DNA of 64,000 nt, from assembly GCF_032842945.2 (NCBI RefSeq), contig NZ_CP146606.1:1116001-1180000 (forward strand), read 5' to 3'. The notes under the pieces are model-generated. The model was not told the origin of the DNA and did not search any database. It worked only from the letters and a program-made list of their open reading frames with translations. Below are positions 45,847 through 54,845 of the stretch, in pieces. The position numbers and the translations under genes are program-made. Source of the stretch: Roseovarius sp. W115. Lineage in GTDB: Bacteria; Pseudomonadota; Alphaproteobacteria; Rhodobacterales; Rhodobacteraceae. How positions within the stretch are numbered: position 1 is the first letter of the stretch; each line of letters starts with the position of its first letter.

Positions 45847-46442
45847 TTTTTAGTGATTTCCTAGATATTCCAATTGCTTGAAGCCCACCGAGTTTCGGCT
45901 GTAGATCGGAATCACCTGGGAAATATTCGCATGTAGTGATTGTTAGTCAAAGGAAGCTTGTTCGCAAGCAACTTCCACTGGCACGGTTTGCGCCAACTTG
46001 AGTTTAAGTCTTGCGCGCCGCCTCGCGATCGCCAGCCGCTTCGCCATCCCGCGGTCTGGCTATCGCTCGGCGCTCGCCCTCTTCCCCGTCATCCTCGGGC
46101 TTGACCCGAGGACCTCTGTGACCAAAAGATCCCGGATCAAGTCCGGGATGACGTCCAATCCCCTCCGTAGGGCGGGGTTTCACCCCGCCACCCCCCACTC
46201 CCATTGCCGGGGTGAACCCCGGCCTACCGCAAAATGTTGCGCGCACGGGGCTTAAACACATCCGTTTTTACCCGATTCCCCCATCCGCACCGACGTGATA
46301 CCGACGCAATACCGACGTGAAACCGATGTGGCAAAATCGCTCAAAATCCCTGTTAACCAAGGGGTTTTCGGTCCTGCCCCGGCGCACCTATGTGTCCCGC
46401 CTCCTGACCCGTTCACCCTTCGTTAACCTCTGGCCAACAAAA
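45847..46442. repeat. Spacer with palindromic and tandem repeats
   Basis: About 600 bp without a gene. Contents: a hairpin from GGAAGCTTG...CAAGCAACTTCC (45951-45975); a composite REP-like palindrome at 46088-46152 with two hairpins each of the GGGxTTGACCC or CCGGATCAAGTCCGG type, ending in GTCATCC/GGATGAC; a second one at 46166-46230 (GGGGTTTCACCCC and GGGGTGAACCCC); and an 11-bp unit ACCGACGTGAT repeated about four times at 46289-46332. Confidence 0.7.
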
Positions 46443-46472
46443 AAGGCCGGGCGTGCACCCGGCCTCTCTTAC
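46443..46472 (-). terminator. Terminator after the BON-LysM gene
   Basis: GGCCGGG ... CCCGGCC stem (46443-46465) with a run of A on the plus strand (T on the minus strand) after it, 20 bp downstream of the gene. Confidence 0.65.
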
Positions 46473-46488
46473 ATCTCTCAGATCCCGA

Positions 46489-46902
46489 TCAGGCGGTCGT
46501 GCTGCCATTCTGCGGGATGCGCAGGCGCTGGCCGGGATAGATCTTGTCCGGATCGCTGAGCATCGGGCGGTTGGCCTCGAAAATCTCGGTATAGCGCGCG
46601 CCGTTGCCCAGCGTTTTCTCGGCGATTTTCCAAAGCGTGTCGCCCTTGGCCACCTCGTGAAACACCGGATCGGCCCCGGTGACCGTGTCTTCAACCGCCG
46701 CCACGCCCTTGGCGTTGCCCACGGCCATGATGACCTTTTCCTTGGTCTCCTGATCCACGGCCTCACCCGAGACTTTGACCACATCGCCATCCACCGCAAT
46801 ATTCAGCCCGGCGGTGTTAAGCCCCAGATCCTGCACCTCTTTTTCCAGCGCCTCGGCTTCGGGCGTCTCATCGCCACCCTTCCAGAAATTCCAAAAACCC
46901 AT
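46489..46902 (-). CDS. BON-LysM protein (YgaU/Kbp type)
   Basis: A protein of 137 residues. Start at 46902 gives MGFWNFWKGGDETPEAEALEKEVQDLGLN; a BON domain (LNIAVDGDVVKVSGEAVDQETKEKVIMAVGNAKGVAAVEDTV) is followed by LysM (HEVAKGDTLWKIAEKTLGNGARYTEIFEANRPMLSDPDKIYPGQRLRIP). The E. coli relative Kbp binds potassium and LysM suggests peptidoglycan contact, but no signal peptide is visible. Confidence 0.85.
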   Translation of the reverse strand: MGFWNFWKGGDETPEAEALEKEVQDLGLNTAGLNIAVDGDVVKVSGEAVDQETKEKVIMAVGNAKGVAAVEDTVTGADPVFHEVAKGDTLWKIAEKTLGNGARYTEIFEANRPMLSDPDKIYPGQRLRIPQNGSTTA

Positions 46903-47078
46903 GGTCTTGCCCTTTCGCATCCCAGTTATTTGTGCCCTCAGTGTCATGGCAAAGAGTGAGAAATCAAAGGGGAAATCGCCATGCATCACCTCATAGCCAC
47001 GCCGCAAATCTTCCCCATGCCTGCCTCGATTTGACCTAGGTGCGCGGCTAACCTGCGACCTGAGCAAAAGGTACAGGC

Positions 47079-48152
47079 ATGTCTCAAAGCGGCAAACGCA
47101 TCTTCCGCTTCGGCGCATTGGCCGTGATTGCCATCGCGGCGGTCGCGTTTGTGTTCATGCGCAAGGACCCCACCGAAGAAGACGTGGTCGCGGCGTTCCT
47201 GAAGGCGACCGGCATCCCCGGTGCGGTGCTGGCCTATGGTCCCTCGGACGGTGCGCCAATGCTCAAGGCCTTCGGCGTATCAGACCCGATCAAAGCCACG
47301 CCCATGCAGGTCGATCAGGTGTTGCCGCTCGCCTCCTTGACCAAACCCATCACTGCCGCAGCCCTTGTTTCCTTGGCAGAAGCGGGCGAAATCGCGCTAG
47401 ACGTGCCTCTGGCAGATCAGATCCCCCTGCCCGCGCCACATGATCCAAGAGCTGCGTCTGTCACCCCTCGTAACTTGCTCGCTCATCGCGGTGGATTTGA
47501 TCGCACAGCCACCTTTGACCCGGTTTTTGAGCCTGAAAAAATGGGGCTCACGCGTGAGGAAAGCTGTCATGACCTTGCCAAAGCCGCCTGGGCGGTGCTC
47601 CCGCTCGATCACACGCCGGACAGTACCAAAGCCTATTCCAATATCGGCATCTGCCTTTTGACCGATCTTCTGACGCAGAACGGCGCTCGTGATCTGGAGC
47701 AGATCTTGCAAACACAGGCGCGCATCACTCTTGGCGGAATGGCTGGTCCCAACTGGGTGCAAACCGATACAGGCTGGCAAGAGGTGCAAGGCTCTGAGGC
47801 CGAGCGCGCCTGGATCGCTGGTCTTGGCGCAGCGGGAAGCGCCATGGGGCGCGCCGAAGACATGTGGACATTCGCCGCACAAACACCCGCGGCCAGCGCG
47901 GCCCCAATCCCGGAGGGCGAAGATGGGGACTTCTACGCTTTGGGCTGGCGCATCTGGCCCGGCCCGGATGGGCGGCAGCTCACCCATTGGGGCGGGTTGC
48001 AAGGCGTCTTCACAGCCATGTTCCGCTTTTCAGATGGGCACGTCGTCGTCGTGCTCTTCAACTCTTCGCCTGGGAATTACAGCGCAGGATTTAACGTGCT
48101 TTATGCGGGACTTTGTCAGGCGCGAGGGCTGGATTGCCGACCGGCACAATAA
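47079..48152 (+). CDS. Serine beta-lactamase-fold hydrolase (class C/PBP-like)
   Basis: An exported or anchored protein of 357 residues with an N-terminal hydrophobic helix. Active-site motifs: SxxK in LASLTKPITAAALVSLAE, YSN in KAYSNIGICLLTD, and a later HWGG in LTHWGGLQGVF that replaces the third motif KTG. This pattern is typical of non-lactamase esterase or D-Ala-D-Ala peptidase homologs. The physiological substrate is unknown. Confidence 0.85.
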   Translation: MSQSGKRIFRFGALAVIAIAAVAFVFMRKDPTEEDVVAAFLKATGIPGAVLAYGPSDGAPMLKAFGVSDPIKATPMQVDQVLPLASLTKPITAAALVSLAEAGEIALDVPLADQIPLPAPHDPRAASVTPRNLLAHRGGFDRTATFDPVFEPEKMGLTREESCHDLAKAAWAVLPLDHTPDSTKAYSNIGICLLTDLLTQNGARDLEQILQTQARITLGGMAGPNWVQTDTGWQEVQGSEAERAWIAGLGAAGSAMGRAEDMWTFAAQTPAASAAPIPEGEDGDFYALGWRIWPGPDGRQLTHWGGLQGVFTAMFRFSDGHVVVVLFNSSPGNYSAGFNVLYAGLCQARGLDCRPAQ

Positions 48153-48210
48153 CTCTCTAAATCTTAAACTCCCTCTATCCACTTTTGCCAAGCCTTGCTA
48201 ACGTCCAGCC

Positions 48211-48888
48211 ATGCGCGTGGTTCTGCTTTTCTGTCTGGTGTTCGTGATGTCGTGTGGGCGGCCCCTGACAGACAATGAAAAGCGTTTTGCAGAGCAGATT
48301 CACGGCGAAAGTATCGACACATCACGTATTCGTTTCGTGAATGGAGCGCTTATCGGCAAAGTCACCTACAAGCGCCAGAAACGCCCGCGTCTCGCCTGTC
48401 GCGAACGCATTTTCCCTGAACCGACAACCGAAACAGTTACAGTTGGACCCGCGGCTTTCGTGCTCTTCAACAAGGTGTTTTATTCCAAGGAATGGTACGA
48501 CCGTGACTACCTGCCGGTCTATCCAGAGCGCATGAGCCTTGTTCACGCAATGATCTTTGCCCATGAAATCACCCATGTCTGGCAATGGCAGAACCGCGCC
48601 AAGACGGGGTACACCCCGCTCAAAGCGGCCTCGGAGCATGCGGCCAAGGACGACCCATATCTCTTCGACATTTCCACCAAGACGCGGTTTTTGGATTACG
48701 CCTATGAACAACAGGCGTCGATTGTTGAAGAATATGTCTGCTGCGCCGCGCTCGATCCTACAGCACCGCGCACCAAGCGCTTGAAAGAGCTGTTGCGCGA
48801 TGGTTTTCCGCTGCAAGAGCTGCGCATCCCAAACGAAGTGGTCCTTCCCTGGGATGGTGCCGAGGTCAAAGGCATCTGCCGGGTCTGA
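48211..48888 (+). CDS. Putative zincin-like lipoprotein (HEITH motif)
   Basis: A lipoprotein of 225 residues with a short signal and lipobox (VFVMSCG). It contains HAMIFAHEITHVWQW, the HExxH zinc-protease signature, preceded by a conserved domain (TVTVGPAAFVLFNKVFYSKEWYDRDYLPVYPERM). A third ligand could be the Glu in EQQASIVEEYVCC. Such vpu-like exported peptidase-type proteins are poorly described; catalysis is unproven. Terminal Cys residues suggest disulfides in the periplasm. Confidence 0.6.
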   Translation: MRVVLLFCLVFVMSCGRPLTDNEKRFAEQIHGESIDTSRIRFVNGALIGKVTYKRQKRPRLACRERIFPEPTTETVTVGPAAFVLFNKVFYSKEWYDRDYLPVYPERMSLVHAMIFAHEITHVWQWQNRAKTGYTPLKAASEHAAKDDPYLFDISTKTRFLDYAYEQQASIVEEYVCCAALDPTAPRTKRLKELLRDGFPLQELRIPNEVVLPWDGAEVKGICRV

Positions 48889-48895
48889 AGATCTG

Positions 48896-49300
48896 TTATT
48901 CCTGAATACTCTCTAAGTATTCCAGAAGTGCCGCCAGAGGGCGTGGCGTGGGGGTCAACACGCCATCTCCGACATCTACGGGCACGGTGTCACCCATTAA
49001 GAGCAGACCAAATTCCGGCATTTGATGTCCAGGAAGGTCGGTGCGATCATACCCATCTATGATCGACAATACGCGTGCTCGCGGGAACACGCCATCTTCG
49101 GTCAACCGTGTCAGATCCGCTGGGGCCGGAACAAATGATCCCGCCCATGGACCATTGCCTTTGCCCGAGGTGCCATGGCATTGCACGCAGTTCTCTGCAA
49201 AAAGCGCCTGTCCCTCGCTCGGTTCTGGCATGGAGATTTGCGTGCAAGCCAGTAAGGCTAGCGCCCCCGCGAACGGAATAAGTCGTCTTATGATCATCAC
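48896..49300 (-). CDS. Monoheme c-type cytochrome lipoprotein
   Basis: A protein of 134 residues with a hydrophobic signal and lipobox (LALLAC), then GQALFAENCVQCHGTSGKGNGPWAG with the CxxCH heme motif and a later Met candidate in LPGHQMPEFGLLLMGD. A small membrane-anchored electron carrier similar to class I cytochromes c. It stands alone between two operons. Confidence 0.85.
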   Translation of the reverse strand: MMIIRRLIPFAGALALLACTQISMPEPSEGQALFAENCVQCHGTSGKGNGPWAGSFVPAPADLTRLTEDGVFPRARVLSIIDGYDRTDLPGHQMPEFGLLLMGDTVPVDVGDGVLTPTPRPLAALLEYLESIQE

Positions 49301-49359
49301 CCTGCTCCTCTTTTTAGGAGCATGATCTCAGGCTGGGTTGCGCCCTGCGTTGATACAGA

Positions 49360-50934
49360 TCAAACGAGTTCGCCCGCCAGCGCCTTGTCGATCAGAGCTA
49401 CGGTCTCCTCAACGCCATAAAGGGCAATGAAGCCGCCAAAACGTGGGCCTTGGCTGGCACCGAGGAGTACCTCGTAAATGGCCTTGAACCAATCGCGCAG
49501 TGGCTCGAACCGGTCACGACCGACCGCGTATACGATGGATTGTAGCGCCTCATCTTCAACGGGGCCGTCATAGGCGGCCAGCTGGTCACGCAGATCGCTG
49601 AGTGCCTCACGTTCCAGATCGCTGGGGGCGCGATAGGTTTTGGTGGGCGCAACGAAATCCTCATAGTATTTCACGGCGCAGCCTGCTGCAGCATCCATGT
49701 CTGGATGCGTCTCAGCACTGGCATCTGGCGCATAGCGGCGAATGAACCCCCAAAGCGTATCCTTGTCCTCGGCCGCAGATACAGACGCAAGGTTCAAGAG
49801 CATCGCAAATGGCACGACCATCTTGCTCTCGGGCACATCGCCGTTGTGGATGTGATGCACCGGGTTGTTGACCTTTTGCGCAGCATCCTGACCGGGATAG
49901 GCCCGCAGCTGTTGGTGGTATTCATCCACGGCTCGCGGGATCACGTCAAAATAGAGCCGTTTGGCCGTTTTCGGCTTTTGGTACATAAAGTAAGACAGGC
50001 TCTCGGTCGCGGCATAGCTCAGCCATTCATCAATGCTGATCCCGTTGCCCGAGGATTTGGAAATCTTCTGACCCTGATCGTCGAGGAAAAGCTCATAGCT
50101 GAAATGCTCGGGCGGACGGGCCCCCAGGGTTCGGCAGATGGCGTCATAGATTTTCTCGTTGGTGGCATGTTCCTTGCCATACATTTCGAAATCCACGCCA
50201 AGTGCTGCCCAGCGTGCGCCAAAATCCGGCTTCCACTGAAGCTTTACGTTTCCGCCTGTGACGGGCAGTGTCCACTCCTTGCCCGTCTCGTCGTCAAAGG
50301 TGACTGTGCCCCCTTTGGCGTCCACATGTTTCATCGGCACATAAAGCACACGCCCGGTTTCGGGGTGGATCGGCAAAAAGATCGAATACGTCTGTTGCCG
50401 CTCCTCACGCAGGGATTTCAGCATGATCTTCATCAGATCATCGTACCGCTCGGCGCAGCGCAGCAGGATCTCATCAAACTGTCCAGTGCGGTAAAACTCG
50501 CGGGCTGAGATGAACTCGTATTCAAACCCGAACGTATCAAGAAACCGCCGCAGCATCGCATTGTTGTGGTGGCCGAAACTCTCGTATTCCCCAAAGGGGT
50601 CGGGCACCACGGTCAACGGCCTGTGCAAGTGCTCTTGCAACATCTCCGGGTTCGGGACATTGCCGGGCACCTTGCGCATGCCATCCAGATCATCCGAAAA
50701 GCAGATAAGTTTGGTGGGAATGTCGCTGATCTGTTCAAAGGCGTGCCGCACCATGGTCGTGCGCAGCACCTCTCCAAAGGTGCCAATATGCGGCAGGCCC
50801 GACGGCCCGTAGCCCGTTTCGAAAAGAACATACCCCTTGTCAGGAGCCCCCTTCTCATACCGTTTGAGCAAGCGACGCGCTTCTTCAAAAGGCCAGGCTT
50901 TCGAGCTTAGGGCAGCGTCGCGTAGATCAGACAT
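49360..50934 (-). CDS. lysK: Class I lysyl-tRNA synthetase
   Basis: An archaeal-type class I LysRS of 524 residues, the form used by many alphaproteobacteria. HIGH is read in [22 protein letters not shown] and KMSKS in [19 protein letters not shown]. The rest (e.g. [17 protein letters not shown]-like and [21 protein letters not shown]) fits the family. It attaches lysine to tRNA-Lys. Confidence 0.93.
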   Translation of the reverse strand: MSDLRDAALSSKAWPFEEARRLLKRYEKGAPDKGYVLFETGYGPSGLPHIGTFGEVLRTTMVRHAFEQISDIPTKLICFSDDLDGMRKVPGNVPNPEMLQEHLHRPLTVVPDPFGEYESFGHHNNAMLRRFLDTFGFEYEFISAREFYRTGQFDEILLRCAERYDDLMKIMLKSLREERQQTYSIFLPIHPETGRVLYVPMKHVDAKGGTVTFDDETGKEWTLPVTGGNVKLQWKPDFGARWAALGVDFEMYGKEHATNEKIYDAICRTLGARPPEHFSYELFLDDQGQKISKSSGNGISIDEWLSYAATESLSYFMYQKPKTAKRLYFDVIPRAVDEYHQQLRAYPGQDAAQKVNNPVHHIHNGDVPESKMVVPFAMLLNLASVSAAEDKDTLWGFIRRYAPDASAETHPDMDAAAGCAVKYYEDFVAPTKTYRAPSDLEREALSDLRDQLAAYDGPVEDEALQSIVYAVGRDRFEPLRDWFKAIYEVLLGASQGPRFGGFIALYGVEETVALIDKALAGELV

Positions 50935-51048
50935 CTCATTCTCCGATTGATGTGCCTTATCAATAAGACAAGACCGTCCGCTTCCTATTGCCGAGGGGCC
51001 AGACAGTCAATATTCTGCACTGCGACAAGATAAATCAAAGGACGTCAA

Positions 51049-51474
51049 ATGAGCGAGCAGATACCACACCCGTTGAGCCCCCAGGATTGCCTGGTGATGG
51101 TTATGATCGCCGTTTCGGCCTCGGACGAAGATATCCGGACGTCTGAGTTGGTGAAAATTGAGTCTGCGGTGAACAACCTTCCGGTTTTTGCTGATTACGA
51201 CGCAGACCGGATCAAGATCGTCGCGCAAATTGTGTTTGACCTTTTCAGTGTTGAGGAAGGTTTAGACGCGCTTTTTGGGTTGGTACGAGACAATCTCGAA
51301 GAGCGGCTTTACGAGACCGCTTATGCGTTAGCCTGTGACGTGGCTGCGGCCGATGGGACGCTGGATGAGACCGAACTGCGTATTCTCGAAGAGATACGCT
51401 ATGAGCTCAATATCGACCGGCTGCATGCCGCTGCAATTGAAAGAGGCTCTCGCGCACGTCACCTTAAGGGCTAA
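51049..51474 (+). CDS. TerB-family protein
   Basis: A soluble helical protein of 141 residues: LSPQDCLVMVMIAVSASDEDIRTSELVKIESAVNNL and ETAYALACDVAAADGTLDETELRILEEIRYEL with paired acidic residues, as in tellurite-resistance TerB-like proteins that may bind metal. No ter operon surrounds it, so a resistance role is not supported. Confidence 0.8.
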   Translation: MSEQIPHPLSPQDCLVMVMIAVSASDEDIRTSELVKIESAVNNLPVFADYDADRIKIVAQIVFDLFSVEEGLDALFGLVRDNLEERLYETAYALACDVAAADGTLDETELRILEEIRYELNIDRLHAAAIERGSRARHLKG

Positions 51475-51567
51475 ATCTTCTCAATTTTGGTCCGCTTGGG
51501 TGATTTTCTGCTTTTGATTCAAGGGCGCTTTGAGGTTTACTGAACGTCACTGGAAGAGAGGTTCACC

Positions 51568-51804
51568 ATGCGCCCAGTCTTCATCAACATCCGCTGCAAG
51601 CCCGGCACGTCCTACAAAGTCGCCGAAGAGATTGCTTTGCGCGAAATTCATTCTGAACTTTATTCGACCTCGGGTCCGTTTGATCTTTTGCTCAAGCTCT
51701 ACGTGCCTGAGGACGAAGATATCGGGAAATTCATCAACGACCAACTGCTCGACATTTCTGGGATCGAGCGCACGGAAACGACGCTGACATTCAAGGCGTT
51801 TTGA
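51568..51804 (+). CDS. Stand-alone Lrp/AsnC ligand-binding (RAM) domain protein
   Basis: 78 residues, MRPVFINIRCKPGTSYKVAEEIALREIHSELYSTSGPFDLLLKLYVPEDEDIGKFINDQLLDISGIERTETTLTFKAF, a ferredoxin-like RAM domain without the DNA-binding half of Lrp. It is immediately upstream (21 bp) of an ABC binding protein for amino acids, so it may sense an amino acid. No DNA binding expected. Confidence 0.85.
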   Translation: MRPVFINIRCKPGTSYKVAEEIALREIHSELYSTSGPFDLLLKLYVPEDEDIGKFINDQLLDISGIERTETTLTFKAF

Positions 51805-51825
51805 AAATTACTTGGGAGGACAACC

Positions 51826-52977
51826 ATGAAACTAAAAACATTGGCGGCGGCCGCCGCCGCGCTGACCGCGATGGGATCGCTTGCTTTGGCAGACGGGCAT
51901 CAGTCCAACGTCAAGGTGGGCATGATCACCACGCTCTCTGGCGGTGGTGCTGGGCTGGGAATCGACGTGCGCGATGGCTTTCTTTTGGCGGTGAAAATGT
52001 CGGGGAGCGACCATATCGAAGTGGTGGTCGAGGACGACCAACGCAAGCCTGATATCGCGGTGCAACTTGCCGACAAGATGATTCAGTCTGAGAAAGTTGA
52101 CGTGCTAACCGGGATTATCTGGTCGAACCTGGCCATGGCCGTAGTGCCTGCGGCAACGGGGCAAGGCAAGTTTTACCTGTCACCCAACGCCGGGCCTTCT
52201 GCGCTGGCCGGCGCGGGCTGTCACCCGAATTACTTCAACGTGGCCTGGCAGAACGACAACCTGCACGAGGCGGCGGGCGGGTATGCCAATGCGGCGGGGT
52301 TCGAAAACTCGTTCATCCTGGCTCCCAACTATCCAGCGGGGGCGGATGCGCTGACGGGATACAAGCGCATCTATGAAGGCGAGCTGGCCGGTGAAATCTT
52401 CACAGAACTGGGGCAGAAGGATTACGCGGCTGAACTGGCGCAAATCAGAGCCTCTGGTGCGGATAGTGTCTTCTTCTTCCTGCCCGGTGGCATGGGGATT
52501 TCCTTCCTCAAGCAATATGCCGACAGCGGAATTGACCTTCCGGTGGTCGGCCCCGCCTTCAGCTTTGACCAGGGCATTTTGCAAGCCGTGGGAGATGCAG
52601 CGATGGGCGTGAAAAATACCAGCCAGTGGAACAAAGACATCGATAATGAGGCCAACAAAGCCTTTGTTGAAGCGTTCCAGACTGAATATGGTCGCCTGCC
52701 ATCGCTTTATGCGTCGCAAGGTTATGATACCGCAAACCTGCTTCTGTCAGCCATGGGTTCTGCGGACATCAACGATCCGGACGCATTCCGCGCGGCCCTG
52801 AAAGCGGCGGATTTCGCCTCTGTTCGCGGCGATTTTGCATTTGCCGACAATCATCATCCCATCCAGGACATCTATGTTCGCGAAGTCATCAAGGAAGGTG
52901 ATGTCTTTACCAACAAGATCCTCAACGTGGCGCTGGAAGATCACTCCAACGCCTATGTTGGCGATTGCAAGATGTAA
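51826..52977 (+). CDS. ABC transporter substrate-binding protein, branched-chain amino acid type
   Basis: A periplasmic binding protein of 383 residues with a signal peptide (LAAAAAALTAMGSLALADG). It matches the Leu/Ile/Val-type family (VKVGMITTLSGGGAGLGIDVRDGFLLAVKMSG ... LYASQGYDTANLLLSAMGSA). GGAGG precedes the start. No permease or ATPase follows; the gene is followed by terminators, then the integrated element, so partners must be elsewhere. Confidence 0.88.
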   Translation: MKLKTLAAAAAALTAMGSLALADGHQSNVKVGMITTLSGGGAGLGIDVRDGFLLAVKMSGSDHIEVVVEDDQRKPDIAVQLADKMIQSEKVDVLTGIIWSNLAMAVVPAATGQGKFYLSPNAGPSALAGAGCHPNYFNVAWQNDNLHEAAGGYANAAGFENSFILAPNYPAGADALTGYKRIYEGELAGEIFTELGQKDYAAELAQIRASGADSVFFFLPGGMGISFLKQYADSGIDLPVVGPAFSFDQGILQAVGDAAMGVKNTSQWNKDIDNEANKAFVEAFQTEYGRLPSLYASQGYDTANLLLSAMGSADINDPDAFRAALKAADFASVRGDFAFADNHHPIQDIYVREVIKEGDVFTNKILNVALEDHSNAYVGDCKM

Positions 52978-53000
52978 GACGCTATGCTTGACAGATCAGA

Positions 53001-53030
53001 GAAGCCGCTCTTTGGGGCGGCTTTTCTTTT
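53001..53030 (+). terminator. Terminator after the ABC binding protein
   Basis: AAGCCGC ... GGGCGGCTT stem followed by TTCTTTT, 24 bp after the stop. Confidence 0.75.
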
Positions 53031-53051
53031 GTCTGGTCAGGTTGTCGCAAA

Positions 53052-53078
53052 AAAACCGCCCTGAGGGCGGTTTTGTTT
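53052..53078. terminator. Second terminator-like hairpin next to the att site
   Basis: AAAACCGCCCTGAGGGCGGTTTT is an almost perfect hairpin with A and T tails that can work on both strands; it touches the attachment repeat. Confidence 0.7.
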
Positions 53079-53123
53079 TGGTTGCGGGGGTAGGATTTGA
53101 ACCTACGACCTTCAGGTTATGAG
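53076..53123 (+). repeat. Left attachment repeat (partial tRNA-fMet copy)
   Basis: Forty-eight bases identical to 59660-59707. The sequence is the 3' part of tRNA-fMet on the minus strand, from the anticodon region through the CCA end. At 53124 identity to the tRNA ends. Confidence 0.85.
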
Positions 53124-54128
53124 ACGGATGCTCTAGCATTTAAGTGACTGTTATAACTATATATAAATTGACTAATTTGCAAAATGTGTAGCAATATGTG
53201 TAACTCATGAGCTCGAATCTGAGCGGTTTTGGCACGAATTTTGACCGCAGAGCCGCCCAAGCCAGTTAACAGGCTATATCGGGCATTGTAGCCCGTCTCA
53301 CAGCCTCCTAGCACGAGTTCTTCCTTAGTTGATTGGCAGTTTTTTGGTTGCGCACGACGAGATTTGTACACAGTTGCTTCGCAAAATGACCGCCTGAGCA
53401 AGCTTAATGGTCGGATGCACCCAAGCTGTTGATTTCGTTAAATTAACGATCAAATTACCCATCCAATGACCCATCCAATACTACTATTGGATGGGTGAGA
53501 TTCCGTGAAATTTCGCGGTTACCGTTGATAAACAACGGTAAATTGTTCCCCCGTGTTGCCGGGCTACGCCCGACCCCGAACGCTCGCCCTTGACCTACTT
53601 TAAACAAGATAGGTACCTGCGGGCTTCACTTCGCGTCTCTCACCCTGCCTAACGGCGGACGGGCGAGCGTCGCTTCGTTCGGTTTGTCTGGCCGTCTCAC
53701 GACACGCTAACGCTGGCCAGTCTGCACCGACCGTTCGGGGTCGGGCCTATCCTCAGTCTCATTCCGTCTTTTCTTTCGTCGTGACCTCCTCGGAAAAAAC
53801 GCAATTCACCTGGGAGGCCGACAACACGGGGGGAACGTTTTGTGATCAAAGATCACGCCGCCCAAGCCTGGGCGAAGGGGGCGTTGCCCCTACGTGTTCT
53901 GCACGGCTGCTGCGCCAGCCGCAGAACGCGAGTTGGTGCGCCTTAGGCGCATTCTGGAAACGGATTAGAGCAGAGGCCAGTCACTGCCATTCAGTGTACC
54001 GACCACCCTCAAACGTCAAGTTCGCTCGACCGCTGCCACTTGACCCGTGAGCCTCTCTGCCGGTGCCCTGCCTGTCAGGTGACCGGCCTCTCGCTGGTTG
54101 CCTTTACAAACCTAATTGCAATTAGCTT
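53124..54128. other. Element left end, no confident gene; repeats that could form an origin
   Basis: About 1 kb. It contains two direct copies of ACCCATCCAAT (53457-53467 and 53469-53479) and one inverted copy (53486-53496), an inverted repeat TTACCGTTG/CAACGGTAA (53519-53541), and AT-rich stretches around 53435-53449. A possible 89-residue frame at 53781-54050 has no clear start site or family and is not accepted. The rest shows no gene. Confidence 0.5.
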
Positions 54129-54434
54129 ATGAATAGCAACGACATCCGATTATTCGACACGAACAATGCCATCGAGCAAGTGCTCGATGACGCTGGTCGC
54201 TACTGGCGACCAGAGTTCTACCAAATGAACGTGGCCCAGGTCGCCGCCGAACGGCGCGACCGAGCAATCAGCGCGGTATCTGAGGCGATAGCTTGGTACG
54301 CGGAAAAACCGCTCAACAAGCGGGAAGTCGCGACCCTAATCGTCGACAACTCCGACTTCGCCCTGATGGGCTTTGACGCGCTCAACACGACGCCGCGAAC
54401 GGCAGTCGGTCGGTGGCTTGCCCGCTGGTGGTAA
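54129..54434 (+). CDS. Hypothetical protein of the integrated element
   Basis: A 101-residue protein, MNSNDIRLFDTNNAIEQVLDDAGRYWRPEFYQMNVAQVAAERRDRAISAVSEAIAWYAEKPLNKREVATLIVDNSDFALMGFDALNTTPRTAVGRWLARWW-type sequence with a Trp-rich, basic end. No family recognised. The next gene starts within its stop codon (TAATG), so the two are coupled. A helical DNA-binding or accessory role is conceivable but unproven. Confidence 0.55.
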   Translation: MNSNDIRLFDTNNAIEQVLDDAGRYWRPEFYQMNVAQVAAERRDRAISAVSEAIAWYAEKPLNKREVATLIVDNSDFALMGFDALNTTPRTAVGRWLARWW

Positions 54435-54721
54435 TGCCAGAATTACAAATTCATGCTAACATTACTTCGCATATGACAACGACCACCCTCGACATCTTCG
54501 ACTTACTGGTAGACGCCGGTATCGATGCAAAGAAAGCCAAGCCATTGGCTAAAGAGATTCTTTCGCGGGCAGAAGCCGTCGAGACTTTGGCAACAAAGTC
54601 CGACATCCTGGCGCTTCGCTCAGATTTCAGCGACTTTAAGGCGGATATGTACCGCGCGCTGTTGGTGCAGACAGGTGCGATCGTGGCAATCCTGGCCGCC
54701 TTGCATGCAATGTTCGGCTAG
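54434..54721 (+). CDS. Small C-terminally membrane-anchored coiled-coil protein
   Basis: A 95-residue protein (start at 54434; 54473 is an alternative) with a helical part, DIFDLLVDAGIDAKKAKPLAKEILSRAEAVETLATKSDILALRSDFSDFKADMYRALL, and a terminal hydrophobic helix (VQTGAIVAILAALHAMFG). Pattern and length resemble DUF1640-like/CCDC90-like small phage and plasmid proteins. Function unknown. A terminator follows. Confidence 0.5.
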   Translation: MPELQIHANITSHMTTTTLDIFDLLVDAGIDAKKAKPLAKEILSRAEAVETLATKSDILALRSDFSDFKADMYRALLVQTGAIVAILAALHAMFG

Positions 54722-54740
54722 TAGTCAACGGATCAAAGAA

Positions 54741-54765
54741 AGCCCGCCATTGGCGGGCTTTTTTC
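54741..54765 (+). terminator. Terminator of the small-gene pair
   Basis: AGCCCGCC / GGCGGGCT stem with a T run, 20 bp after the stop. Confidence 0.8.
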
Positions 54766-54795
54766 GTGCTCCGTGCCGAGTTGATTTTTCAAAGT

Positions 54796-54820
54796 AAAAG
54801 GGCAGGCCGTTGGCCTGCCC
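54796..54820 (-). terminator. Terminator of the primase gene
   Basis: GGGCAGGCC / GGCCTGCCC stem; on the minus strand a run of T (TTTTACTTTG) follows. It converges with the terminator of the small genes. Confidence 0.75.
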
Positions 54821-54845
54821 AAACTTTGTTGGCAGCTTCGCTGCC

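Noticed and set aside
51049..51474. Tellurite resistance locus
   Set aside because: Only an isolated TerB-like gene; no terZ/A/C/D genes are near.
53781..54050. An 89-residue plus-strand frame in the element left end
   Set aside because: No ribosome binding site, no recognisable motif and an odd composition; probably chance.
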